Origin: Rotaria macrura
Lineage: Eukaryota; Rotifera; Eurotatoria; Philodinida; Philodinidae
Assembly: GCA_900239685.1 (NCBI GenBank)
Contig: OENT01000472.1
Location: forward strand, 46,559-110,558
Length of the DNA stretch: 64,000 bases
Direction of reading: 5' to 3'
Positions 50,728 through 61,361 of this stretch are shown here, in pieces. A model generated the notes under the pieces. It saw nothing but the letters and a program-made list of their open reading frames with translations. It was not told where the DNA came from and made no database searches. Position 1 is the stretch's first letter. Every line of letters begins with the position of its first letter. Both the position numbers and the translations under genes were made by a program.

Positions 50728-51382
50728 TCAGCTTGATTTATTGCGCAGTATTGCTCTTTCAAATGGTGTTTCTTTTCGATTTTTGAGATATTCTGCAATA
50801 TTCGGTTGTTTTGCAACTTCTGCAAGATTTTGTTTTAACCAATCGTAATTATCTAAACAAGTTGCATTCATTCCAATAAAAGTCTCTCCAACATCATACA
50901 ATAATAGATCAGCCCATGTTAATTGATTCCCAACAAAGAATGGACCATCATTTCCATATAATTTACGTAAAATATCAAGATTTTGTAGATGTTTGGGTAA
51001 TTCATCAGTAAAAAACTTTTTTATGAGTTCTTCTCTGTTGGCTTCATCAGATGTCCAACGAGCTGATACAAATCGTGCAATCAGGTCATTAATTGTATTA
51101 GCGACAGCATCGACTTTGGCCTGTTCCAAATTGTCTTTGCCAGCTAGTTGAAATTGTTTAGCGAGAAAACGAGCAATCGACAATGATTGTGGTAATTTTA
51201 CACCGTCGAACTCGAGAACAGGCATTTGACCCAAAGGCATTTCAGTTTTATGTGATGCCCATTCTTCATTCTTCATTCTCATAACGAAGATCTTCGTATT
51301 TCTGACCCGCAACTGTAAAAATTAAACGAGACACTTCCGCTCGACCACGACCATTAAAATAATATAGTTTGTACTCAGGCAT
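50728..51382 (-). pseudogene. Sigma-class glutathione S-transferase broken by a 7-bp duplication
   Basis: From ATG 51382 the frame starts [16 protein letters not shown], which carries the Tyr near residue 8 that activates glutathione in sigma GSTs, and runs to [10 protein letters not shown] before a TGA. It resumes in another frame with EEWASHKTEMPLGQMPVLEFDG, where QMPVLE and the following QSLSIARFLA are the usual glutathione-binding segments. The C domain has FVGNQLTWADLLLYD. At the break the minus strand holds GAATGAA twice in tandem (plus 51265-51278). The total length of 655 bases minus 7 is 648, exactly 216 codons, the normal sigma GST size. The gene is otherwise undamaged, so the lesion is recent, allele-specific or a sequence error. 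Confidence 0.87.
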
Positions 51383-54211
51383 AGATGCACTTTTAGCTAT
51401 GAAGTGATATTTGTAAAAGAAAGAGAGTAAGTTATTAGTGAAAAAGGTTATTTATATCGACATGGAATTAACGGAACACGGCATCACAACAGCAACAATT
51501 GCAATAGGGATATCATTGGTAGTCATAGGGTAACCAATAAGAAGACAATTATCAAAGAGTGCACTGAAAATTAATAGTTGACTGAAGTTGAAGCCGAAGT
51601 GATCGAAGACACTGATTAGCCATTACGAGAGATTCAGTAAACAAATCAATTGCGTTCTGTTGCTTACTTACTGAGAACTGACTGTATTGTAATATTAGAA
51701 TCCTATGAATAGAGTTCAGATCTGAAAAAGTTCCCTTAAAAACTTTTTATAATTACAAGTATGACGATTGTTTTGAAATTTGAATCACATGCAAAAAAAA
51801 TATACTAATTGAAAAGATACTCATACGTCATCAAAAATCTTGCATTTAAGAACTACTGAATCAAGTTTGCTTTCACTAGTTTATACATAACTCGATGCAA
51901 AGATTCACATCTGTATCGTGATATTACTTTAGAACGGTACTGACTCATCAGCAGTATTATACTAATTTCTAAATGGCATCAATCAATATGTCTATCATTA
52001 CATTGTCGTAGAGGGTGTATGACGACTATGCCTATAGCACAACTGTCTGAAACTTGGGCATCAAGTCAAAATATTATTGAGTATTAGAAACATTAGCACT
52101 ATGTTTAGATATATGTTTTGTTAACTATTGAATGGCATATTGCTGAATGAAACGATACTTGCACTTGTATTATTACTCTATTTCGTTGAGGCACATGAAT
52201 AAAACACATTGTTTTCATGTCGTGATCATCATTGATTTGATCAAGTGTAAAAAATATTTTTGTGTATTATCCTCGTTTATGGATGATTTTGTATCCACTA
52301 ATTAGAATGTCTATTGTCAAATACATTATTAAAGACAATGAGTATTTTCGTATAATTATTTCTTTTTTAATAATTCTGTTTTATTAATTAGCCTTAATAG
52401 CACTGTCATGCCATTTTTTTCCTATTCCTATGTTTAATCGTCGATTGTATTGAATAGAATAAGAAAATTTATGAGACTACACGCTCAAAAATGTTCGACA
52501 GTTTTTTGTTTTCTTCTATGGAAAAAATTGAGAATTTAGCATAACATACTGGGAGACAGAAGATTTTTCATGCATCTTGTCACGAACTAAACACGTGTCT
52601 GAATCAATCTGATAGAATTTTAAAATAAGATTATATTCTGTCGTTTCATCCTATTGTTCGTAATAGATTCTGTAATAACTCTATTGAACCATGCAATAAT
52701 TTATGCAATACACTGACATTGAATGCTGACAAAGAATAATATTCTAAATAGAAGACAAGTTCGATTCAATATTGGAATTTCTTTTATTTTTCAACGATTT
52801 TTTCTACTTAAAATATATAGAAACGAATTGATTCCATGATAATCAATCATTTTTGGAAGGGAATATCAAGAGCTGCATAAAATGAAATACAAATCAATCC
52901 ATTCGGTTGTGAAATATTAACAAAGAAACAAGAGAATGTCTGATGAGCCATATTGTTATTTAATTTCATAACGATCAATTGTATGACTCAAACCAAAATT
53001 TTCAAGATAAGAACTGAATTTTATTATAAAGATTATTACATCATGTTTTAGAAATCTGGAAATCACCTATTAGAATTCGATTTTTATGGATAACCATAAT
53101 AGATAAGCTTAATTGTCAAATTAATGCTTGAAGATATTGGACATTTGAAGAACTATTTAAATAACTGAGCATTTTGTTTGATCGATGAGAGCCACTAATC
53201 AATGAATGATGCTGTCGAAAGAATGAACTTTTTCTCATTAATATCTCGATATCTTGGGAAAGAAACAATCACTTTTTAGAATAGTATGGTTGAAAATGCA
53301 CGAAATACTAATCTTCATAGGCTATGTAACGATCGGTTGTGAAGCTGTCACCTAGGTCGAAGTGTATCAATCAGATGGCAGCAGTTTTCTTCGGAAATTC
53401 GATGAAATCTGAATCGAAACTGTGGTCACTTGAGTTTTTGAAAACTCGGGTTTTATGGATATCAGGAATTACTTACAATGAACGGCTCAAATGATGCTTT
53501 GTTGTCTTTCATTTTCAATATAACTGATATTTCTTCTATATTTCTTTGTATCGGATTTATGGTAGACTGTATGACTACTTTTTCTCTTTATTAAAAATTG
53601 CCGGTCAAGATTAGAATTTAATTTACAGCTACTTCAACTACGTACAATTATGCAACTGAAAATCTTTATCGATAGTCACCCTATTAAGTTACAACAGACT
53701 AGATGAAGCTTGGTATCACGAACAATCATAGCGAATTTTCACTTTCACTCTTACAATGAACAGTGCGATAGAGATACGAGTTTTCAAAAAATTTTGAATC
53801 ATAAACAAGTGAGACAGAATTGAATGTGGTTGTCGGTGTGACTCGATCGCCTGATCAAGACAATCAGATTTTATGCTGCTGCTTTTCCAGCGCAGCATTC
53901 AAATGAAGAATACTGCTATGTGATAGAAACTCGTTCCAAAACAGCATTCAGTTGTAGCATGGGTTGAGAGAGGTTGACATGAGTGTTTATTTCGCTTAGC
54001 ATGGAACGTGTGTCCGTGTCGTTTTTATCTAGTAAATAAGAGACCGATGTATGTACTTTCTATTCTTTTTAGTCAAGACTCAAGTGAATCGAGTCTCATG
54101 AAATCTTACTTGGTTATAATTCATGTAAGCATTTTAGAGAAAACGTGAGTCATTATAGGCAAAAATATGTAAGAAAACACGTAACAAAGTCAATGGTTTA
54201 AAGAAAAGCTT
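51383..54211. other. Intergenic, no recognised gene
   Basis: 2.8 kb of AT-rich sequence with only one 60-codon minus ORF (53716-53898) and no family signal, repeat pair or element that I could find. Confidence 0.6.
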
Positions 54212-55535
54212 CTAGTGTTTCAAGATTACATTGTCAATACTAGTGGCGAAACATTGAAAGAGTCTAATGTAAATATCTAAAATTGTCTGATATACTGCCT
54301 TCAACAAATCAATTGATAGAAACGTATCTCCAGTAGAAAGAACAATCACACCAATAGTGTTCGTCTCATCAACAAGTATCAAATGAGTCGTGCCTGGCAA
54401 TCCACCACCATGTCTGATGTACCGATGACCATGACTCATCGATTGCCAATGGCAACCAAGTCTGAAATTAAATGATTGACGTATTCCCACAGAATTATTC
54501 TTTGAATCTTCAATATAGTAAAGCAGAATACTTCCACCCACTATTGTACGCATTTCAGTAACACTTTGAGGAGTCAGTAATGATGATTCATTACTGATAA
54601 ACATACGAATAAGACCAAATGGATAAGTATTGAAACTGAAAAATGGAATGTGCAACCATGTAGAAAAATCTTCCTAAACAAATGCATAGTGAGTTGATTC
54701 GCTGCTACATCGTAAGGATAAGGATATGTCACCGAAGTCAGTGTTATATTCATTTGTGGCATTATTTGATTCCATGCCGGAAAAAAGGACTCATTAAATG
54801 CATAGGTATAATGCTGAACAAGTTCAACTCTGTTTTCAATATCACTCAGGCGATAGCCTACTTTGCTAATGTCTAGGTTCAATGCTTTCAACCTATTTTC
54901 TTTAACATATGGATCATAAGGCATTTTTGTTACAGGTTCAACTACAAGTGCCGCTAAGGATGAACCTTCATTTGAATAAAATACTATGCTACCCGGTAGT
55001 TTTGGTGACCAATTCGATGTGTTCGGATTTGAGTATGTCAAGTACATGTCAATCAGAATTGTTTGAGTAAATGCACCATCATCCGGTTGTAAATATGTGC
55101 GTACTGACTGATTATTGACAGCTATTGAAGCTGTATGAGACAGCAGTTTTCGTAACGTTATTGGCTGAGAAGGATATTGTGGATGAAAAATCCATTCGTT
55201 TGGTTCTGACAAATATTGATTAACATCTCTATCGAGATCAACAAGTTCTCTTTCGACGCGTTGCATAACAGCAACACCTATGAATGTTATTGAGATAGAG
55301 GCAAGAATAAAAACTGACTTGTCTACGTCCATAGGACTGCTATCGACGATAGAGACTGATAACCAATAGCTTGTTCGTAGAGGACATCAGTGGCATTGCC
55401 GACAACAATTACTGCATCTGGAATATGAACTTTATTGAAAGATTCTTCAATAAATTTTCGTCTTGGGCAGCTAGAATCATTGCTCACAGTACCATTGAAT
55501 ACAACAACAAGGATAAACCGCGATAAGAAAAACAT
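54212..55535 (-). pseudogene. Serine beta-lactamase-like (class C/esterase fold) pseudogene
   Basis: The start MFFLSRFILVVVFNG is a signal peptide, followed by DAVIVVGNATDVLYEQAIGYQS. The frame then shifts near 55335-55345 and resumes at PMDVDKSVFILASIS. The active-site S-x-x-K of this family reads S-I-S-I (Lys replaced by Ile, ATA at 55288-55290). The second motif Y-S-N (VFYSNEGSS) and the third box (RHGGGLPGT) are still present. A second frame change near 54665 separates ANQLT from STWLHIPFFSFNTYPF; the last frame continues to the stop at 54212. Loss of the catalytic Lys and two frameshifts mean no active enzyme. Homologues in bdelloids are probably of bacterial origin; that is inference. 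Confidence 0.85.
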
Positions 55536-56427
55536 CACTTTTGACTATCTATAGTAAAGGATATGATCCTTTTTATCCCAATGTTGGATTAGAGTGTTAT
55601 TAAATAGAACAAAATGTCGTGACCTTCTGAATTTTGAGTAGAGGAAAATAGTAAGAATGAAATTATATTGTTTTATTAGCACCATGCATTCCTTTTTATT
55701 GTTTTGAAGAAAATCATTCATCCATTTTTACTGTATTTGTAAGTTCTTTCGATTGATAGATTTTCAATTTAGAATCGTGTAAATCTTGATGACGAAACCA
55801 AAGACGGACCTGATATTTTCACAAAAACGAAGCTGCTCAATTAATATTAGTAATACAAGAAAAAAAAAGAAATGACTAGATCATCTAAAAACTGTTGAAC
55901 TGTAAATTTTACGTGATCGGTTGTGTATTTTTTCCGTGAAATACCCCTACCTGAAATCGAAAGTGAACAATGAGAGATGTGTTACAACTAGAATTAAGAT
56001 CAAGAGAACTGCGAAATAGATAAACAGTATCACAAACAATTAAATACATCAATTAGTGATTTGTTGGCTAATATAGCACAAGATTGGTTGTATCTGTTTC
56101 TTAGATGAGGAGTTAGTTGCTCCTGTTTCTTTCTGGTGAACAAATACATCCACACCATCTGACCGATATAAGCACTCGCAGGTATCTCAAATTTTTAAAA
56201 AGCATGTATGTATTCTGCATCAGCACTATCATCAATGAAATAAATACTTAGCCATTCTAATCATACTCTTTCTTAACTTGTTACATTTTTATCAAATATA
56301 TTAGAATATGATTATCTTTATAATCCTCAAAAAGCACTTATTTCTAAATATACTGATGGAATTCGTGATTATATCGAAAAATATGTTTAATTAGCAAAAG
56401 GTACAGCAATAGAAAGAAAAGAAAACG
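55536..56427. other. Intergenic, no recognised gene
   Basis: AT-rich gap between the beta-lactamase-like pseudogene and the C45-type gene, both on the minus strand. No ORF with coding character. Confidence 0.6.
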
Positions 56428-57867
56428 TCATTTGTAATCTTCCATCTTCGGCGCAGATTCAGCAAACAATTTCGCCATATCTATTCGAGTATGAACTCGA
56501 TTGAAAGCTTCTATTGGACCTTGAGGATCATCAGGTGCACTATAGGCAAGATACACTGCATTTTCATCGTAATCAAGAATTAAATTTAATGTATTGCCTG
56601 TTTCTAATAAACTAGTTATATTTCTAATAATAGTCGCCGCATCAATATGACCATAGTGATCGATTAGCAAACTAGAAAAACATGGATTATCCGATGGTTG
56701 TGGATGCGGATCCCAGTAGACAACATTTTTCAGTATTGGATGACTTGGTGTATCGTACATATCATTCCACGAATAGACATTGAATTCTTTCGCACTATAT
56801 TCAATACCGAGAAATCCAATACTACTGTCATTATCAATAAAAGTATTTCGATGGAATTCTCCAAGACCAAGATGAACTGAACAAGTTCGTTGTGTATTGA
56901 TAAGCATAGTCAAAGCAGTATCCAGTGAATTTGAAAATTGAACTACATCTCGTAGAACGTAGGTCCATGGATTACCATAACGTGAAGTTATATCTTGTTC
57001 TTTGGTAATCCAAACTTTTTGCCCTAAACCAACTGAAACTTCACTGTAAGCTCCGATCGATCCAATAAGACCAGCGTAACCAAAATTAGCAAAAGTATGT
57101 GATGTCGTGTACTTCTGCTTATAATAATCATGAAAATGATCAACATAGCCTGTATATGATGCATTTGGATGATAGACAGTGACTGTTGAATGCTTAGCAA
57201 TGGGAGCTTTTTCGTCCCAATCTAATGAACGAAGATGAAGTAATGTTGATGATACGGTTGATTCACCCCAAGCTCCTAGTACGCTGCATGCAGCTTTAAT
57301 TAATTCTGGAAGTAGATTAAGTCGACGAATATCCTTATATGATATGCCACTACCAGCAGCAAGACCTTGAAGTTCTTCATCATACCAAGGTGGCGTATAT
57401 TTACGAGTAATATCATAGTTGAGATCGAGAGCACCGCGTAAACCTAATTCAGCCAGCCATTTTGCAACAATCTATAGAAATAAAAATGTATATTGATATG
57501 ATTAAATAAAAAAAAGAAACGACAAAGTATCTTTCTTTACCGGTGGTAGTTGTTGAATTAAATCTTCGATCATATTTTCTAAATAAGCAAAATATTCTGG
57601 AACAAGTTCTTTGAGATCGTCACTCATCAACTTTCCAAATGCATATCCCATATCATAAGGTGTACCACCATAGACATGAACAATATTTATCTTATCATAA
57701 TTTTGCCCAACAACAAAACGTTTTCCGTTTGCCACGGATTCAATAAGACGTGGTTCTTGGTGTATAATCTCATTCGTATTTAATTTACCTTTACAACTGG
57801 GATCGATTAAAGACACGGAACAAAACGTACCAAAAAACAGGAATAATATAAAATATATACGTCGCAT
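56428..57867 (-). CDS. C45-type acyltransferase/Ntn-hydrolase-like secreted protein
   Basis: Exons 57541-57867 and 56428-57471; the phase-0 intron joins LPP to IVAKW and gives 456 residues. The start at 57867 is chosen because it opens a signal peptide (MRRIYFILFLFFGTFCSVS). The mature part has GTPYDMGYAFGKLM near 70-85. Cys171 in AACSVLGAWG is in the position of the N-terminal nucleophile of the acyl-CoA:6-aminopenicillanate acyltransferase (peptidase C45) family, and HLRSLDWD follows, as in Dictyostelium dcd1-type proteins. In that family the precursor cleaves itself before the Cys, which becomes the catalytic N-terminal residue. The substrate here is unknown (amide or acyl transfer). The frame is intact, unlike its neighbours. 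A secreted or lysosomal location is inferred from the signal peptide. Confidence 0.8.
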
Positions 57868-59166
57868 CGTTGTGATTGTGACGGTTTTTAAGTAGAAAAA
57901 CGACAAAAAGGACCAAGTTACGAGCAGATGGTTTATTCTCAAGCTAATATAATTACTTATCAATACGATTATCATTATTCGATCTTCTGTACAAATGACT
58001 ATAGGGTAGTATAAATCTGTGTTGCTAGCAGATATTCTACATATCAATTCGATTCTATCATCATCGCCCAACAATGGATAGGTCCTTTTGAAGGAAGTGG
58101 ATAAGAACCATTTTCTTGTTCACCATCTGAAAAATATTAACACGTCGCAGTTGTATGGAGCCTATAAAACACCCACTAGTAAGTTCATTAGAAACAATAT
58201 TAGAATAAAATTTTGCAAAATTATTTACGTGCCGTACGGAAAACAAATGATTTGGATGGGTGTAAGTCGTTTTTCTATAGATGCATCCACAATCACATCA
58301 ATCATGAACATGACAAACTATTACGAGATCAACAGTTATAGTATGTAAGAAAACGCGCTAAAACTGAACGTGTAACAGTTTTTAAAGTAAGCCGCAAGCA
58401 TGGTAGTAACTGCCTAGGTATGTTCTTTAACACTGATTGATAACAATGATTCAAGAAAATTTCTTTAACTATTAAAAATTAGGGAAAGTCAGAGATGACT
58501 CGTGCAAGTCCATCGTCTGATCTGACTGCTGTAGATCAATACTGATCTCAAGATCGGGATACAGATGAACGAAAGACGAACATTTTCACACGAACCCAAG
58601 TTATCATGCAACCTATTCAATGCTACTCCTAACCGGTATCTATCCTAAGATAGGGTTGATACGAGTACAATCATCAAGGATTGGAATTTTGAGTGAATGA
58701 TAGTCAATTTGAAGCATCACCTTTTGATTGAATTTAATTTTTAGTTCCATGTTCTCTACTCAAATTTGAGATCACAGATGAAAAATATAGTATGAGACTC
58801 AGTTCTTTAAATATAAACTGAGAATAACAGCCATTATCTAGAATATACTTGATTAGTAATGACAAAACAGTGTTCATGATATTTTACATGAAGGTACCTG
58901 TGTGTGATGTACTTGAATTATACGATCTTTCATTGTCTACTGAGTTAACTAGCAAATATACTTGAATGTGATGAAATAAAATAAAAAGAATAATCTGCTC
59001 GTATAGGGCATAAAATATCTTAAATTCCTCGTTGTTTCTAAACTGATCGAAGAATGAATGACTATATTTCTTCTTATCAACAACATATAATCCTCTATAA
59101 AGTGCCTTTTATACGTGTTACACTTGATCAGTGAATAAGTAGAAAAGATTCGTTTGCTTCTAAGCG
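57868..59166. other. Intergenic between two divergent genes
   Basis: Separates the divergently transcribed C45-type gene and the pentapeptide gene, so both promoters should lie here. The ORFs at 58061-58246 (minus) and 58088-58348 (plus) have no family features. Confidence 0.55.
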
Positions 59167-60081
59167 ATGCACGTAGAATCTAGATTGGAGCCAGTGGAAT
59201 CGCTATCCTCAATCGTAGAAGATGAGCATACGTCTTCGAAGCACAAATCATGCTTCAATTGGATGAAGCTCATTGTTTCTGCTCTTGTACCTGTCTTCTT
59301 GGTTATTTTCACAATTATCTTCTCCTTACAACAAGATTCGATTGCTCGTGTTAATCGTGAACATGATGAAACACAAACCAGCGAATTACGAAAACAGACA
59401 GTCTACGATTCTTATATCGATGGCATAGCTAAGATACTTCTTGATGTTAATTTCAATCGATCGGATCCCAGTTATTTGAAAGTGATTCATGTGAAAACAT
59501 TGACTAGTCTTCGACAACTCGACGTTGAACGCAAACGTGAGATAATTCTTTTTCTTTACGAAAACGAATTGATTCGTAATGATAAATACTCAACTGAAGA
59601 AATTGTTGTTCTTGATAATGGTGATCTCACTGGAATTCAATTTAATCATTCCATGACATTTCAATGTCAGCTTAAGAATGTTTATCTAGCCAATATTCTT
59701 GGTTTAAATATTGCATTTGATGATTGTCAATTGAGAGATGCAGATTTTAATGGAGCGTCAATGATCAGAGCGACATTTCAAAATTCGATTTTATTCTCTG
59801 GAAAATTTATCAATACAAATCTAACTGAGGCCATTTTCGTTGACAATAACATGCAAAATGTTAATTTCTCGGGAGCAGTACTTGCTCGAACTAAAATTCG
59901 AAATTCTATGTTGGGAACAGTCGATTTTACGAATGCAGATTTAATTAGAAGTGATCTTGATGTTGAAAAATTGATGAATTCGAATGATGGAGCTTTTCCC
60001 ATTTTTATCAATACTCGATTTCCAAATGGTTCATTTAGTATCATTGACTCTTCTCAATTGATTCAAGATGGTAGTGCCTGA
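59167..60081 (+). CDS. Single-pass membrane pentapeptide-repeat protein
   Basis: 304 residues from ATG 59167. A short cytosolic N terminus is followed by one membrane segment at about 37-54 (LIVSALVPVFLVIFTIIF). A linker containing YDSYIDGIAKILLD leads into pentapeptide repeats A(D/N)LxX from about 155 to 270 (NGDLTGIQF, CQLRDADFNGASM, FINTNLTEAIFVDNN, NFSGAVLARTKIRN, VDFTNADLIRSDL). This forms a right-handed quadrilateral beta-helix. Such proteins are abundant in bdelloids; the molecular function is unknown. Intact relatives continue after SSQLIQDG into a C-terminal domain. Here the frame ends at TGA 60079-60081, and the remaining exons lie downstream, damaged. The 304-residue form may therefore be a truncated product. 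Confidence 0.8.
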   Translation: MHVESRLEPVESLSSIVEDEHTSSKHKSCFNWMKLIVSALVPVFLVIFTIIFSLQQDSIARVNREHDETQTSELRKQTVYDSYIDGIAKILLDVNFNRSDPSYLKVIHVKTLTSLRQLDVERKREIILFLYENELIRNDKYSTEEIVVLDNGDLTGIQFNHSMTFQCQLKNVYLANILGLNIAFDDCQLRDADFNGASMIRATFQNSILFSGKFINTNLTEAIFVDNNMQNVNFSGAVLARTKIRNSMLGTVDFTNADLIRSDLDVEKLMNSNDGAFPIFINTRFPNGSFSIIDSSQLIQDGSA

Positions 60082-60807
60082 AATACTGGTAAGCGGTCAA
60101 TCATATTAGTACCTGTTCATATTCTTGCACTTCTTGTAAGATCTGTTCTTCTGAAAATAGAATACTATCATTTAAAACTTTCAAACTGAGAAACTCAGCT
60201 GATAAAGCATCAAAGATCTTAAAAATGAAATAGAAATTTAGTGTGTGAAGGCGATTTTTGACTGAATTATGTTCCTTTTTGAGATCTTATAAAAGTAATA
60301 GAAATTTTTCAATTGGTCATAGTAATTTTTTCATCATTAATATAATTGTCTACGAGTATTGTTAGAATATTTAATGGCATCGATTTTTTCTATTTGGGCA
60401 TCGGCCAATAAAATGAAAGTTTCATAAGACTACATGTTGTAAATGGATTATTTTCGTATAGTATAGATAGTTCAATTTTTGCGAAGTAACTTTTCAACTT
60501 CAATAAAAAGCATACTACTTGAGAAAAGAAAAAGATTCTGATACTATTAACAGTTGGTTGTTTAAGTAAAACATGCAAAAACTCAAAAAACAAACATTTA
60601 CAAATCGGGTGTACTGTTACTTATCATCATTGTGCATTAACATCTAATTTTGAGAGCAAAGAGGTTGATGGTAAAACTGACAATATTTCTAGACATAGCT
60701 TTAAGTTGATTCGATTATATTACGCTGATGATGATATGAGTAGTGCTTCATGATAGAAATCTTCTACATACAATAAACTATATTCTTATGCTTCAACTTT
60801 TTGTAGT

Positions 60808-61361
60808 GTATGACAGCAGAAGCGCCATGGAAAACAGTTTTTGGCTTCCATGATGTGACAACGAGTAATACTGCAAATGAGACAAATCCCTCGATCATTC
60901 CGGCTGATGGTCATTGTTATTTCCAATGTACTTGGAATAGTCGAGCAGAACAAAACGTTCATATTCAACGTTTCTCACTGTTGATTGATAGTGAACAAGC
61001 TTGGTATAATCTATCAGCTTATTTTCTTTTTGTGTATCAATAAATGAAAACGATCGAGCTTACATTGAAATTGACTACACTACTGATAAAAATGTCGATA
61101 TTGATTCAGTTCGACTAGGTAATGATTGAAGAAATCGTTGTTTTCGTGTTAATAGGTTAGTTTTAATACATTCTAGAATCAAACAAAGATCAATCATCTT
61201 TCCATTTTAAGTCTCAAATTGGACTTATCCCTAGTGGTACTCAATTTTTATTAGTCAATATTGGTGCTGATGTTGAAAAAATAAATGAAACTGCTACCAA
61301 TAAGCCGTACTGTTTAATTGATAGTATCAACTATTTTATTTTCAAGAAGGTAAACGAGTGA
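60808..61361 (+). pseudogene. Detached C-terminal exons of the pentapeptide gene
   Basis: After an acceptor TTTTTGTAG the sequence reads CMTAEAPWKTVFGFHDVTT, then a C-terminal domain through AWYNLSAYF. A frame change near 61020-61040 follows, and the sequence continues NENDRAYIEIDYTTDKNVDIDS to a donor at 61118|GTAATG. A further exon, 61177-61361, reads SNKDQSSFHFKSQIGLIPSG and ends KKVNE stop. A donor-like GTAAGC lies at about 60088, just after the TGA of the pentapeptide frame. These pieces look like the rest of the same gene, cut off by the TGA and by one frameshift. A separate small gene is less likely, as the segment lacks its own start. Confidence 0.6.
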
